DNA of 64,000 nt, from NCBI GenBank assembly GCA_028292405.1, contig JAQGMJ010000040.1:62001-126000 (forward strand), written 5' to 3'. Below the pieces are notes generated by a model. That model worked only from the letters and a program-made list of their open reading frames with translations. It did no database searches and was not told the origin of the DNA. Positions 24,707 through 33,229 of the stretch are shown in pieces (the first letter of the stretch is position 1; each line of letters opens with the position of its first letter). This stretch comes from Betaproteobacteria bacterium (lineage in GTDB: Bacteria > Pseudomonadota > Gammaproteobacteria > Burkholderiales > JAEUOS01). The translations under genes and the position numbers were made by a program.

Positions 24707-25752
24707 GCGACGCGCTCACCGCCTCGCAAGTCGCCGGCAAGCTGCCGGTGACCGTGATCACCGGCTTTCTCGGCAGCGGCAAGTCCACGCTGGTCAAGCG
24801 CCTGCTCACCCGCCCGGAGATGAGCCGGGTGGCGGTGATCGTCAACGAGTTCGGCGAGATCGGCATCGACAACGAGCTGATCGCCGAAGTCAGCGAGAAC
24901 ATGACGCTGCTCTCCAACGGCTGTCTCTGTTGTACGGTGCGCACCGACCTCGAAGAGACCCTGCGGGAACTGTTCATCAAGCGCCGCGCCGGCGAGATCA
25001 TCGACTTCGACCGCGTGGTGATCGAGACCTCCGGCATGGCCGACCCAACGCCGGTGGTGCACACCATGCTCACCGACGGCATGGTGTTCTCGCGCTATCG
25101 CCTCGACGGCGTGGTGACCCTGATCGACGCCATCAACGGCCCCGGCCAGTTGAAGGATTTTCCCGAAGCCGGCAAGCAGGTGGCGCTGGCCGACCGCATC
25201 GTCATCACCAAGACCGACCTGGCCAAGCCCGCTGACATCGAAGCGCTGACCGATACGCTGACCGAAGCCAATCCTTACGCCTCGATTTACACGGCGGTGC
25301 AGGGCGAGATCGATCCCGCGCTGCTGATCGACGTGATCCCCGCGCGTCCGCGCGCGGAGCAGGTCGATTCATGGCTGTTCGGCAACGACAAAGGCGAAGG
25401 GGAAGGCGGTTACCTGAGCAATCGCGTGCGCGCGACGCACACGATGAACGTTTCGTCCTTCGTCCTCACCTTCGACACGCCGTTCACGTGGGACGCCTTC
25501 GCCGCTGTTACCCAACTGCTCACCTCGCTGCGCGGCCCGGACCTGCTGCGCGTCAAGGGCCTGGTGAACATTTCCGGCGAAATCGGGCCCGTGGTGGTGC
25601 AGGGCGCGCAACACCTGTTCCATCCGCCGGTGGCGCTGGCCGCCTGGCCGAGTGATGACCGCCGTTCGCGCATCGTCTTCATCACCCGCAATATCCCGAA
25701 ACAGGCTGTCGAAGGCCTGTTCACCGCTGCCGCCGGCCTCGCTGCCCACTAA
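24703..25752 (+). CDS. CobW/COG0523 family GTPase (metallochaperone type)
   Basis: A 349-residue G3E GTPase. Walker A GFLGSGKST is at about 21-29, the metal-binding CxCC motif is in NGCLCCTV near residue 70, and TKTDLAKP is the guanine-specificity loop. The CobW C-terminal domain follows, with FHPPVALAAWP. Family members load zinc, cobalt or other metals into client proteins. The start is TTG at 24703, overlapping the TGA of the propeller gene (TTGA), so translation is coupled. Residues 210-225 are a short Gly/Glu-rich loop. The propeller protein is the obvious candidate client. Confidence 0.88.
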   Translation: MSDALTASQVAGKLPVTVITGFLGSGKSTLVKRLLTRPEMSRVAVIVNEFGEIGIDNELIAEVSENMTLLSNGCLCCTVRTDLEETLRELFIKRRAGEIIDFDRVVIETSGMADPTPVVHTMLTDGMVFSRYRLDGVVTLIDAINGPGQLKDFPEAGKQVALADRIVITKTDLAKPADIEALTDTLTEANPYASIYTAVQGEIDPALLIDVIPARPRAEQVDSWLFGNDKGEGEGGYLSNRVRATHTMNVSSFVLTFDTPFTWDAFAAVTQLLTSLRGPDLLRVKGLVNISGEIGPVVVQGAQHLFHPPVALAAWPSDDRRSRIVFITRNIPKQAVEGLFTAAAGLAAH

Positions 25753-25785
25753 GTTTCGCCCCCGGTGCTCGGGTAAAATCCCGGT

Positions 25786-26691
25786 ATGGCAACGATTCTC
25801 CAGTTCCAGGACATCAAAACCTATGGCATGTCCGAACGGGCAGACCATCCGGACTTCGATATCCGCGACGAAAGCGTGCGCCCGCCCCTGACGCGGCCGC
25901 ACCGCCATGCCTATTTCCAGATCCAGATCAACCTCGCCGGCTCGACCACCCAGAGCATAGGCGCAGCCGAGCGTCCTTTCGAACCCGGCTGCCTAAGCTT
26001 CGTGCTGCCTTACCGCGTGCATTGCGTGCCGCACCCGGTGGGCGCGCGCTTCCTGGTGATCAATTTCGACCAGCGTTTCATCCGTCCCGAACTCGACGTC
26101 GATCCCCTCGACCTCGAAGACGTGCCGCTGGAGCGCGTGCCCGAATTCGCGCCCTTCCGTTTCCAGGAATTCCTCGATTTTCGCCTCGATGCTGAAGCCT
26201 TCGCCGAAGTGCGCGGCCTGTGCGAAAAAATGCTCAAGGAGAACGCCGAGCGGCGCTTTTACTCGCGCGAAATCCTGCGTGGGCAACTGCTGCAGCTGAT
26301 CGGCATCGTCTGCCGGCACTACGAGCACTATCTGGTGCCGCTGGCCTCGGCCCAGGCGCAGGCCGCCGGCCGTCGCGACGCGCTGTCGCGGGTGATCCGC
26401 TACGTACGCGAAAACCTCAGCGAGGCCTTCTCCCTGGCCGACGCTGCCCAGGCCGCCCACCTCTCGCCCAACTACCTCGCACACCTGATCAAGAAGGAAA
26501 CCGGCAAGACTTTCCTCGACATCGTCACCGAACGGCGGATGGAAAAGGCGCAGGAGCTGCTCACCAACACCGACTTGCGCATCCACGAAATCGCCACCTC
26601 GGTCGGCTTCGAGGACGACGCCTATTTCACCCGGCGCTTCAAGCAGGTGCACGGTGTCAGCCCCCGGGCTTACCGGCTGGCCAAAAAGTAG
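25786..26691 (+). CDS. AraC family transcriptional regulator
   Basis: A 301-residue regulator. The N-terminal cupin-like sensing domain contains RPHRHAYFQIQINLAGSTTQ; the C-terminal 100 residues hold two helix-turn-helix units, FSLADAAQAAHLSPNYLAHLIKKETG and LRIHEIATSVGFEDDAYFTRRFKQVHGVSPRAYR. It lies 33 nt after the CobW gene but points into the following catabolic region (Bug protein, fumarylpyruvate-type hydrolase), which it probably controls. The inducer is unknown. Confidence 0.88.
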   Translation: MATILQFQDIKTYGMSERADHPDFDIRDESVRPPLTRPHRHAYFQIQINLAGSTTQSIGAAERPFEPGCLSFVLPYRVHCVPHPVGARFLVINFDQRFIRPELDVDPLDLEDVPLERVPEFAPFRFQEFLDFRLDAEAFAEVRGLCEKMLKENAERRFYSREILRGQLLQLIGIVCRHYEHYLVPLASAQAQAAGRRDALSRVIRYVRENLSEAFSLADAAQAAHLSPNYLAHLIKKETGKTFLDIVTERRMEKAQELLTNTDLRIHEIATSVGFEDDAYFTRRFKQVHGVSPRAYRLAKK

Positions 26692-26807
26692 CCCAAGGCC
26701 GGCTGGAGCCGGTAAGAATCTCCAGCACAAACACAGTTTTGTCCCTACGCGCCGCCGGTCCGGGCGGGGTACACTGACTGGCTAAGTCAGAGCCCTCGGG
26801 GACAAGC

Positions 26808-27791
26808 TTGCCCGCCTTGAATCGCCGCCAATTCATTACTACTGCCGCCTTCGGCGCAGTGCTGCCGGCGCGCGCGCTCTGGGCCCAGGGCAAATACCCG
26901 AATCGGCCGATTCAGATCATCTGCCCCCTGCAAGCCGCCAGCCCGTCCGATGTTGCATTGCGGGCGGTATGCGAAAGAATGACCGTGAACCTGGGCGTCG
27001 GCATGCCGATTGAAAACGCCCCGGGCGCCGCCGGCCTGATCGGCACCGAACGCGTGGCGCGCGCTGCTCCCGACGGCTATACCCTGGGCGCGCTGAACAA
27101 CAGCATCATGAGCATGCTGCCGCACATGTACGCCAAGGTGCCTTACGACCCCTTCAAGAGCTTCGAGCCGATTTCCCTGCTGGCTTCCATTCCCACGCTG
27201 CTGATCGCGCATGCCGACGTGCCGGTGAAAAACGTCAAGGAACTGGTGGAGTACTCGAAAGCGAATCCCGGCAAGCTCAACTACGCCACCGGCGGCGCCG
27301 GCAGCCCGCAGCACCTGGCGATGGAAATGTTCAAGTCGATGACCGGCGCCAACATCACCCATGTGCCCTACAAGGGCGCCACGCAGGCGACCATGGACGT
27401 GGTCTCCGGCCAGGTGCATTGCATGTTCATCGGCGTCGCCCTGGCGCTGCCCTTCATCAAGGCCGGCAAGGTGCGGGCGCTGGGCATGGCCGGCGCGGTG
27501 CGCACCGCGCTGATGCCGGAACTGGCGACCATCGCCGAGCAGGGCGTAACGGGGTACGATTATGCTTCCTGGGTGGCGCTGTACGCCCCCGCGGGCACGC
27601 CGAAGGAAATCGTCGGCCTGTTGAGCGGCGAAGCCCGCAAGGTGCTGGCCGAAAAGAGCATGCGCGATCGTTTGCTCGCCGGCGGTCTCGACCCGGTTGG
27701 CGGCACGCCCGAAGAACTGGTCAAGCAAACGCGCGAAGACTATGCGCGCATGGGAAAGGTAATCAAGGAGGCGGGCGTCACCGCGGGCTGA
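26808..27791 (+). CDS. Bug family substrate-binding protein with Tat signal
   Basis: A 327-residue Bug protein. The N-terminus has NRRQFITTAAFGAVLPARALWAQ, a twin-arginine signal, so it is probably exported folded. The ligand loop is degenerate (PLQAASPSDVALRAVCERM instead of P-x-AGG-x-D). The start is a TTG at 26808 with GGGGAC upstream; a second in-frame TTG at 26817 is possible. It is downstream of the AraC gene and followed by a fumarylpyruvate-hydrolase-like gene, suggesting uptake of an aromatic acid or related compound. Confidence 0.85.
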   Translation: MPALNRRQFITTAAFGAVLPARALWAQGKYPNRPIQIICPLQAASPSDVALRAVCERMTVNLGVGMPIENAPGAAGLIGTERVARAAPDGYTLGALNNSIMSMLPHMYAKVPYDPFKSFEPISLLASIPTLLIAHADVPVKNVKELVEYSKANPGKLNYATGGAGSPQHLAMEMFKSMTGANITHVPYKGATQATMDVVSGQVHCMFIGVALALPFIKAGKVRALGMAGAVRTALMPELATIAEQGVTGYDYASWVALYAPAGTPKEIVGLLSGEARKVLAEKSMRDRLLAGGLDPVGGTPEELVKQTREDYARMGKVIKEAGVTAG

Positions 27792-27795
27792 AGCC

Positions 27796-27870
27796 CGTGG
27801 CACGCAAAAATGTCCCGGGTGCACCGGGCGCCACGTAATAGTTGTTTCGTTTCGTTTTTTTAGTTTCTTC
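27796..27870 (+). terminator. probable intrinsic terminator after the Bug gene
   Basis: CGTGGC (27796-27801) pairs with GCCACG (27830-27835) around an inner stem CCCGG/CCGGG (27814-27828). A T-rich stretch (27843-27870) follows. The compound hairpin lies just past the Bug stop codon and before the next gene's ribosome-binding site. Confidence 0.5.
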
Positions 27871-27904
27871 ATTGTCCAGCCGGATTTTTCACCAAGGAGT
27901 TGTT

Positions 27905-28618
27905 ATGCAATACGTCATTTCCGCCCCCAAGCAAGCCACGATCGACGTCGTCGGCACCGATGCAAAATTCCCCGTGCGCCGCATCTGGTGTGTCGGCCGC
28001 AACTACGCCGACCACGCGCGCGAAATGGGCCACGATCCGAACCGCGAACCGCCGTTCTTCTTCCAGAAGCCCTCGGATGCGGTCGTAGCCTCCGGGTCTA
28101 CAATTGACTACCCGCCGATGACCAAAGACCTGCACCATGAAATCGAGCTGGTGATCTGCATCGGCAAGGGCGGCCGCAACATCCCGGTCGAAAAAGCCCT
28201 GGACCACGTCTACGGCTACGCCCTCGGCCTGGACATGACCCGCCGCGACCTGCAAAGCGACGCCAAGAAGCTGCAGCGTCCCTGGGAAATGGGTAAGGCC
28301 TTTGACGAATCCTGTCCGATCACCCCGATCCAGCCCGCTTCGAAAATCGGCCACCCGAAGGCCGGCGCGATCTGGCTCAAGGTCAACGGCGAAGTGAAGC
28401 AAAAGGGCGACCTGAACCAGCAGATCTGGCAAATCGACGAGGCGATCTCCTACCTGTCGAACTACGGCCTGCTCGAAGCCGGCGACATCATCATGAACGG
28501 TACCCCTGCCGGCGTCGGCCCCTGCAAGGCCGGTGATGTGTTGGAAGGCCATTGCGACGGCGTGGGCGATCTGACCATCACCTACCGCGCTGCCGATACG
28601 CTGAAAAAAGCTGCCTGA
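27905..28618 (+). CDS. fumarylacetoacetate hydrolase family, fumarylpyruvate hydrolase-like
   Basis: A 237-residue FAH-fold enzyme. The sequence IWCVGRNYADHAREMG, REPPFFFQKPSDAV, HHEIELVICIGKGG (Glu79, Glu81) and YALGLDMTRRDLQ (Asp110) matches the fumarylpyruvate hydrolase group of the gentisate pathway, which splits fumarylpyruvate into fumarate and pyruvate. AAGGAG lies 7 nt before the ATG. No gentisate dioxygenase or maleylpyruvate isomerase gene is in the window, so the exact reaction is inferred from family likeness. Confidence 0.85.
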   Translation: MQYVISAPKQATIDVVGTDAKFPVRRIWCVGRNYADHAREMGHDPNREPPFFFQKPSDAVVASGSTIDYPPMTKDLHHEIELVICIGKGGRNIPVEKALDHVYGYALGLDMTRRDLQSDAKKLQRPWEMGKAFDESCPITPIQPASKIGHPKAGAIWLKVNGEVKQKGDLNQQIWQIDEAISYLSNYGLLEAGDIIMNGTPAGVGPCKAGDVLEGHCDGVGDLTITYRAADTLKKAA

Positions 28619-28934
28619 TAGCAGCAAAGGCATGGGCGCGTGCGCATGGCGCCGCGCCCGGCCGGCGGCTTAAGCCTGCGCAAGCGCGCGGGTCAGAAAG
28701 ACCGCGTGACTGCACGCGGAGTCAAAACAAAAAAACAAGACAAGGACTCGGCCGCGGCGGCATTTGCCGCATCAGCCGGGTGAGTTGTCGCCCGCCCGCA
28801 GATGTGGATGGGCGATGCCGCGACTGGCGGCAGGAACAAACGAGGTGAGCGTGAAACGTTTGGGCAGCGATAGTAAGGGCAGGGCACGGGCAACGCGCCA
28901 AGCGCGCGCCGCCTGCGGCCTGCGCGTTCGCCGC
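28619..28934. other. 316-nt intergenic region between convergent genes
   Basis: It separates the FAH gene from the minus-strand DUF1330 gene. It holds a perfect hairpin CCGCGTG/CACGCGG (28702-28719), an A-rich stretch (28723-28741) and a second hairpin GCGGCA/TGCCGC (28757-28770). The first may end transcription but lacks a proper U-tract on either strand. No coding potential was seen. Confidence 0.5.
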
Positions 28935-29240
28935 TTACTTGGTCCCGTCGCCGGACTCGACGAACACCAGGTCGACTTCGCCGGCGCCGTTGGCTTTGCG
29001 GAAGGCCGAAGCCTCCTTGTACTCCGGGGACTCATGGCAGGCCACGGCGTCGGCCATGGTCGGAAACTCGATCACCACGAAGCGGTGAAAGTGCCCCGAG
29101 CCTTCGCGGATCTGGTACGGCGCGCCGCGGGAGAGCACCTTGCCGTTGAATTTGGCGACGATGCCGGGAACGCGGTCGGTGTACAGCTTGTACGCGACGG
29201 GGTCATAAATGCGGGAACGGGCGAGCCAGTAGGCGGGCAT
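28935..29240 (-). CDS. DUF1330 family protein
   Basis: A 101-residue protein that begins MPAYWLARSRIYDPVAYKLYTDRVPGIVAK and contains FHRFVVIEFPTMADAVACHESPEY, the ferredoxin-like dimeric alpha-beta barrel pattern of DUF1330. The ATG at 29240 follows GGAGAAAC; the longer reading is not conserved. Function is unknown; members often lie among catabolic genes, as here. It is the only minus-strand gene in this stretch. Confidence 0.85.
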   Translation of the reverse strand: MPAYWLARSRIYDPVAYKLYTDRVPGIVAKFNGKVLSRGAPYQIREGSGHFHRFVVIEFPTMADAVACHESPEYKEASAFRKANGAGEVDLVFVESGDGTK

Positions 29241-29397
29241 GGTGTTTCTCCGATGGTGGAAGGTGAAGGGAAAGGCCAGGAGCGGCGCATCGTAGTACGG
29301 CGCCATGGCTGTTGTCATCGGGGTGTCGGCTTATTCAGCAATTATCCGCTTCCCTTGCCTTGCGCCGCGTTACCGGCGAAGGATTCGTTGTAGTGTC

Positions 29398-29445
29398 ATT
29401 TGAGCACCCATTTGAGCACCTATTTCAGCAGATGTTCAGCAATAC
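29398..29445 (+). promoter_or_regulatory. iterated 12-bp direct repeats before the quinone oxidoreductase gene
   Basis: ATTTGAGCACCC, ATTTGAGCACCT and ATTTCAGCAGAT follow one another at 29398-29433, with a fourth weaker copy (GTTCAGCAATAC) to 29445, ending 16 nt before the ATG. Such iterated sites often bind a regulator; slipped-strand duplication is the alternative. Confidence 0.4.
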
Positions 29446-29461
29446 GAAAGGCTAATAGATC

Positions 29462-30439
29462 ATGAAATCCAAAGCAGTCCGCATCGCCGCCCATGGCGCA
29501 GCCGATGTCCTCAAGCTCGAAACCGTCGATGTCGCCGATCCCGGCCCCAACGAGGTGCTGATCCGCCACACCGCCATCGGCCTGAATTTCCAGGACATCT
29601 ACCAGCGCTCCGGCTTTTATCAGTTGCCGATGCCCGCGGGCCTGGGCACCGAGGGCGCGGGTGTGGCTGAAAAAGTCGGCGCCAACGTCAAAGACATCAA
29701 GGCAGGCGACCGCGTCTGCTACGCCGGCGGCGCACCCGGCAGCTACGCCGAAGCCCGCCTGTTCCCGGCAGACCGTGTGATCAAGACCCCGGCCAACGTC
29801 ACCGACGAGCAGGCCGCCGCCGTCCTGCTCAAGGGCATGACCGCCGAATACCTGCTGAACCGCTGCTACCCCGTGCACGCCGGCGAGTTCGTGCTGTTCC
29901 ACGCCGCCGCCGGTGGTGTCGGCCTGGTGGCCGGTCAATGGGGCAAGCACCTCGGCGCGAAAATGATCGGCATCGCCGGCGGCGCCGAAAAGGTCAAGCT
30001 GGCACTTGCCAATGGCTACGCTTACTGCATCGATCGCAACAGCGAAGATGTGGTCGCCAAGGTGAAGGAAATCACCGGCGGCAAGGGTGTGCCGGTGGTC
30101 TATGACTCGGTCGGCAAGAACAGTTTCGACCAGTCGCTGCATGCCTTGGCGCCGCGCGGCTACTTCGTCTCCTTCGGCACCACCACCGGCGCGCCGCCGC
30201 CGGTCGAGGCCGGCGCCCTGCAAAAGGGCGGCTCGCTGTATTTCACCCGCCCCACACTGGTCACCTACACCGCCAGCACGGAGGACTTGCGTGCTTCCGC
30301 CAAGGCGCTGTTCGACCTGGTCGGCTCGGGTGCGATCAAGGTGAGCGTCAACCAGAAGTACCCGCTGGCCGATATCGCCCGCGCGCACCAGGACCTGGAA
30401 AGCGGCAAGACCAGCGGCTCGACCATCATCGTTCCGTAA
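29462..30439 (+). CDS. NADPH:quinone oxidoreductase (zinc-independent MDR family)
   Basis: A 325-residue medium-chain reductase of the quinone oxidoreductase branch. The N-terminal NEVLIRHTAIGLNFQDIYQRSGFY and GTEGAGVAEKVG are typical; the NADPH site is HAAAGGVGLVAGQWGKHLGAKMIG. The catalytic-zinc cysteine and structural-zinc cysteines are absent, as expected for this branch. It would reduce quinones by one electron or 2-alkenals, using NADPH. It heads a run of plus-strand oxidoreductase and Bug genes to 35.8 kb. Confidence 0.9.
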   Translation: MKSKAVRIAAHGAADVLKLETVDVADPGPNEVLIRHTAIGLNFQDIYQRSGFYQLPMPAGLGTEGAGVAEKVGANVKDIKAGDRVCYAGGAPGSYAEARLFPADRVIKTPANVTDEQAAAVLLKGMTAEYLLNRCYPVHAGEFVLFHAAAGGVGLVAGQWGKHLGAKMIGIAGGAEKVKLALANGYAYCIDRNSEDVVAKVKEITGGKGVPVVYDSVGKNSFDQSLHALAPRGYFVSFGTTTGAPPPVEAGALQKGGSLYFTRPTLVTYTASTEDLRASAKALFDLVGSGAIKVSVNQKYPLADIARAHQDLESGKTSGSTIIVP

Positions 30440-30522
30440 GGTTGCTTTTGGATTTTGCTTTTTCGTCGTTTTTGAATCATGGAATCGTCTGGCCCCGCCA
30501 GCGATTTCATGCAAACTAAGAC

Positions 30523-30552
30523 TCGAAAAAAGTAGGTTTTTACTTTTTTCGA
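30523..30552 (+). promoter_or_regulatory. 12-bp perfect inverted repeat abutting a ribosome-binding site
   Basis: TCGAAAAAAGTA (30523-30534) and TACTTTTTTCGA (30541-30552) are perfectly complementary around a GGTTTT loop. The 3' arm ends one base into AAAGGAG, the ribosome-binding site of the VOC gene at 30564. As RNA the hairpin could limit translation or end the preceding transcript; as DNA it could be an operator. Confidence 0.5.
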
Positions 30553-30563
30553 AAGGAGCAATC

Positions 30564-31031
30564 ATGCCTCTCTCGCATATCGAACACATCCTGGTTTCCA
30601 CCGACGACATGGACAAGACGCGCGACTGGTATGCGTCCGTCCTGGGCATGCATGAAGGCTGGCACCCGGAGTTCAACTTCCCGGTCTACTGGATGTACCT
30701 GGGCGACGTCGACATCGTGCACATCGGGCCCTCGGCCAAGATCGCCGGCAGCAACCAGCAGACCTACCTCGGCCGCATCGGGCAGGACACCGGCGCCGGC
30801 ACCGGCGCGCTGGACCACATCGCCTTTCGCGCCACCGGCCTGACCGAGATGAAAGAGCACCTGAAGAACAAGGGTGTCGACTACAAGGAGCGCCGTGCCA
30901 ACGGCCAGGCGCTGTACCAGTTGTTCTTTCTCGACCCCAACGGCATCAAGGTGGAACTCAATTTCGACTCGTCCGAGGCCGAAGGCCACAAGCCCGAAGT
31001 CAACGCCGCCAATTTCGTCAAACAAAGCTGA
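30564..31031 (+). CDS. VOC (glyoxalase/bleomycin resistance/dioxygenase) superfamily protein
   Basis: A 155-residue metal-dependent VOC protein with paired beta-alpha-beta units: LSHIEHILVSTDDMDKTRDWYASVLGM and TGALDHIAFRATGLTEMKEHL. Metal ligands probably are the histidines of IEHILV and LDHIAF and the glutamate of KVELNF. It could be a glyoxalase, isomerase or ring-cleavage enzyme. AAAGGAG precedes the ATG. It sits in a plus-strand catabolic run, 41 nt before a lactate/malate-type dehydrogenase gene. Confidence 0.85.
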   Translation: MPLSHIEHILVSTDDMDKTRDWYASVLGMHEGWHPEFNFPVYWMYLGDVDIVHIGPSAKIAGSNQQTYLGRIGQDTGAGTGALDHIAFRATGLTEMKEHLKNKGVDYKERRANGQALYQLFFLDPNGIKVELNFDSSEAEGHKPEVNAANFVKQS

Positions 31032-31072
31032 ACCAACAAGTCCAACATGATGCAAACCACCAGGGCCGCGCG

Positions 31073-32125
31073 ATGAGCGACAAATTTCCCGCCGCGCAAT
31101 TGCGCCGTTTCATGACCGACGCCTTCGTCGCCGTCGGCCTGCCGAAGGCCGATGCCGGGCGCGTCGCCACGCTGATGGCGCGCGCCGACGAGAGCGGCGG
31201 CGACGGCCACGGCGTGTTCCGCCTGCCGCAATACATCCGCCGCATCAAGGCCGGCGCGGTCAACCTGAAGCCGAACATCCGCATCGAGCGCGAAAGCGTC
31301 GCCACAGCGCTGGTCGACGGCGACAACGGCATGGGCCACCTAGTCATGTCCTTCGCCACCGAAACCGCCATCGCCAAGGCGAAAACCGCCGGCGTCGCTT
31401 GGGTCGGCGTGCGCATGAGCAACCATGCAGGGCCCGCTTCTCTATACGCCTCGATGCCGATCGAGCACGGCCTGATCGGCCTCTACATGGCGGTGGGCAA
31501 CGCTAACCACCTGCCGCCCTGGGGCGGCATCGACATGCTGCTCTCCACCAACCCGATCGCCATCGGCGTGCCGGCGGCCGAAGAGCAGGCGGTGGTGCTC
31601 GACATGGCCACCACGGTTGCCGCCTACGGCAAGGTCAAGACCAAGGCACAGCGCGGCGAAATGATGCCCGAAGGCTGGATGATGGACCGCGAAGGCAAGC
31701 CCCTGCTCGACCCGAAGCGCTCGGAAGATGGCTTTCTCCTACCCATCGGCGGCTACAAGGGCTACGGCCTGTCGCTGCTGTTCGGCCTGCTCGCCGGCAC
31801 CCTCAACGGCGCGGCCATGGGCAAGGAGGTAATCGATTTCAACAACGACGACAGCTCGGTGACCAACACCGGGCATTGCATCGTCGTCGTCAACCCGGCC
31901 TGCTTCGGCGACCCCGCTGAATTCCGCCGCAATGTCGACACCGTGGTGCGCGACCTGCGCGCCTCCAAGCGCCTGCCGGGCGTGGAGCGCATCTGGCTGC
32001 CGGGCGAGCAAAGCGGGATCAAGCGTACCGAACGCGCCCGCGATGGCGTGCCGGTGCCCCCCGCCTTGCAGGCAACGCTGGCCAAGGTGGCTGCCGATCT
32101 TGGCATCGCGCCGCTGAGTGCCTGA
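31073..32125 (+). CDS. Ldh family oxidoreductase (malate/L-lactate/ureidoglycolate type)
   Basis: A 350-residue member of the non-Rossmann malate/L-lactate dehydrogenase family. Motifs are RADESGGDGHGVFRLPQYIRRIKAG near residue 38, VRMSNHAGPASLYA with the catalytic histidine near residue 120, NPIAIGVPA, and GYKGYGLSLLFGLLAGTLNGA in the C-terminal third. It reduces a 2-oxo acid with NAD(P)H or the reverse. The substrate may be any 2-hydroxy acid. It precedes a Bug gene by 66 nt. Confidence 0.88.
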   Translation: MSDKFPAAQLRRFMTDAFVAVGLPKADAGRVATLMARADESGGDGHGVFRLPQYIRRIKAGAVNLKPNIRIERESVATALVDGDNGMGHLVMSFATETAIAKAKTAGVAWVGVRMSNHAGPASLYASMPIEHGLIGLYMAVGNANHLPPWGGIDMLLSTNPIAIGVPAAEEQAVVLDMATTVAAYGKVKTKAQRGEMMPEGWMMDREGKPLLDPKRSEDGFLLPIGGYKGYGLSLLFGLLAGTLNGAAMGKEVIDFNNDDSSVTNTGHCIVVVNPACFGDPAEFRRNVDTVVRDLRASKRLPGVERIWLPGEQSGIKRTERARDGVPVPPALQATLAKVAADLGIAPLSA

Positions 32126-32191
32126 GCGGACATCGATTTTTCGCAACAATCATTCAAAACCAAAACGACACTCAAACGGAGAAGACAAAAA

Positions 32192-33178
32192 ATGCTGAAA
32201 CAGGGAATGTTAAAACGATCGCTACCCATCCTCGCCATGCTGCTTGCCGCCGCGCTGCCCTTGCAGGCCGGCGCGCAGGCCTACCCTTCGCGGCCGATCC
32301 AGATGATCGTGCCGCTGTCGGCCGGCAGCGCGGTGGACGCCATCATGCGTTCGGTGACGCAAAAGATGGGCGAAAACCTGGGGCAGTCGATCGCGATCGA
32401 AAACATCCCCGGCGCCTCCGGCATCATCGGCGCGGAAAAGCTCAAGTCGGCCACGCCTGACGGCTACACCATCGGCGGCTTCAACGACGGCACCCTGGCG
32501 ATCCTTCCCGGCCTCAAGCCCGGCCTCCCCTACGACCCGATCAAGGACTACGCGCCGGTGAGCCTGGTGGCAGGCATCGACTGGGTGCTGGTGGTCAATC
32601 CCGACGTGCCGGCGAAAAACCTGGCCGAGTTTCTCGCCTTGGTCAAAGCCAAGCCGGGCCAGATCAACTTCTCGTCAGGCGGCAACGGCAGCCCGCAGCA
32701 GATCGCCATGGAGCTGTTCAAGGCCGCCGCCAACGTCGACCTGACCCACGTGCCGTATCGCGGCGCCACCCAGGCGGCGCTGGACGTGATCGGCGGGCAG
32801 ATCCCCACCATGTTCACCGCCGTCGCGGTGGTGTCCCAGCAGGTGAAGAGCGGCAAGCTGCGCGCCCTGGCCGTGGCCGGCACCAAGCGCTCGCCGCTGC
32901 TGCCCGATGTGCCCACGGTGGCCGAGGCCGGCGTCAAGGGCTACGAGTTTTCCACCTGGTCGCCGATCATTGCGCCCGCCGGTACGCCCAAGGCCGTGAT
33001 CGACCGCCTCAATGCCTCTGTAGTCAAGGCCCTGTCCGACCCCGGCCTGCGTGAGCGCCTCATCGCCCAGGGACTGGTGCCGATGGGCACGCCGCCCGAA
33101 GTAGTGACGCAAATGACGCGCGACGGTATCGCCAAGATGCAGGCCATCGGCAAGCGCGCCAACATCAAGATCGACTAA
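32192..33178 (+). CDS. Bug family substrate-binding protein
   Basis: A 328-residue periplasmic Bug protein. A signal peptide (LPILAMLLAAALPLQAGAQA) is followed by PIQMIVPLSAGSAVDAIMRSVTQKMG (ligand loop), FSSGGNGSPQQIAMELFK and THVPYRGATQAALDVIGGQIP. The AGS variant replaces AGG in the loop. It lies between a 2-hydroxyacid dehydrogenase and an HbpS-like gene in a probable operon and may bind the same organic acid. No TctAB membrane genes are nearby. Confidence 0.9.
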   Translation: MLKQGMLKRSLPILAMLLAAALPLQAGAQAYPSRPIQMIVPLSAGSAVDAIMRSVTQKMGENLGQSIAIENIPGASGIIGAEKLKSATPDGYTIGGFNDGTLAILPGLKPGLPYDPIKDYAPVSLVAGIDWVLVVNPDVPAKNLAEFLALVKAKPGQINFSSGGNGSPQQIAMELFKAAANVDLTHVPYRGATQAALDVIGGQIPTMFTAVAVVSQQVKSGKLRALAVAGTKRSPLLPDVPTVAEAGVKGYEFSTWSPIIAPAGTPKAVIDRLNASVVKALSDPGLRERLIAQGLVPMGTPPEVVTQMTRDGIAKMQAIGKRANIKID

Positions 33179-33229
33179 GCGGCTGGATTGCCGCACACGT
33201 TTTCATTGACCTCAACCCAGGAGCAGAAA

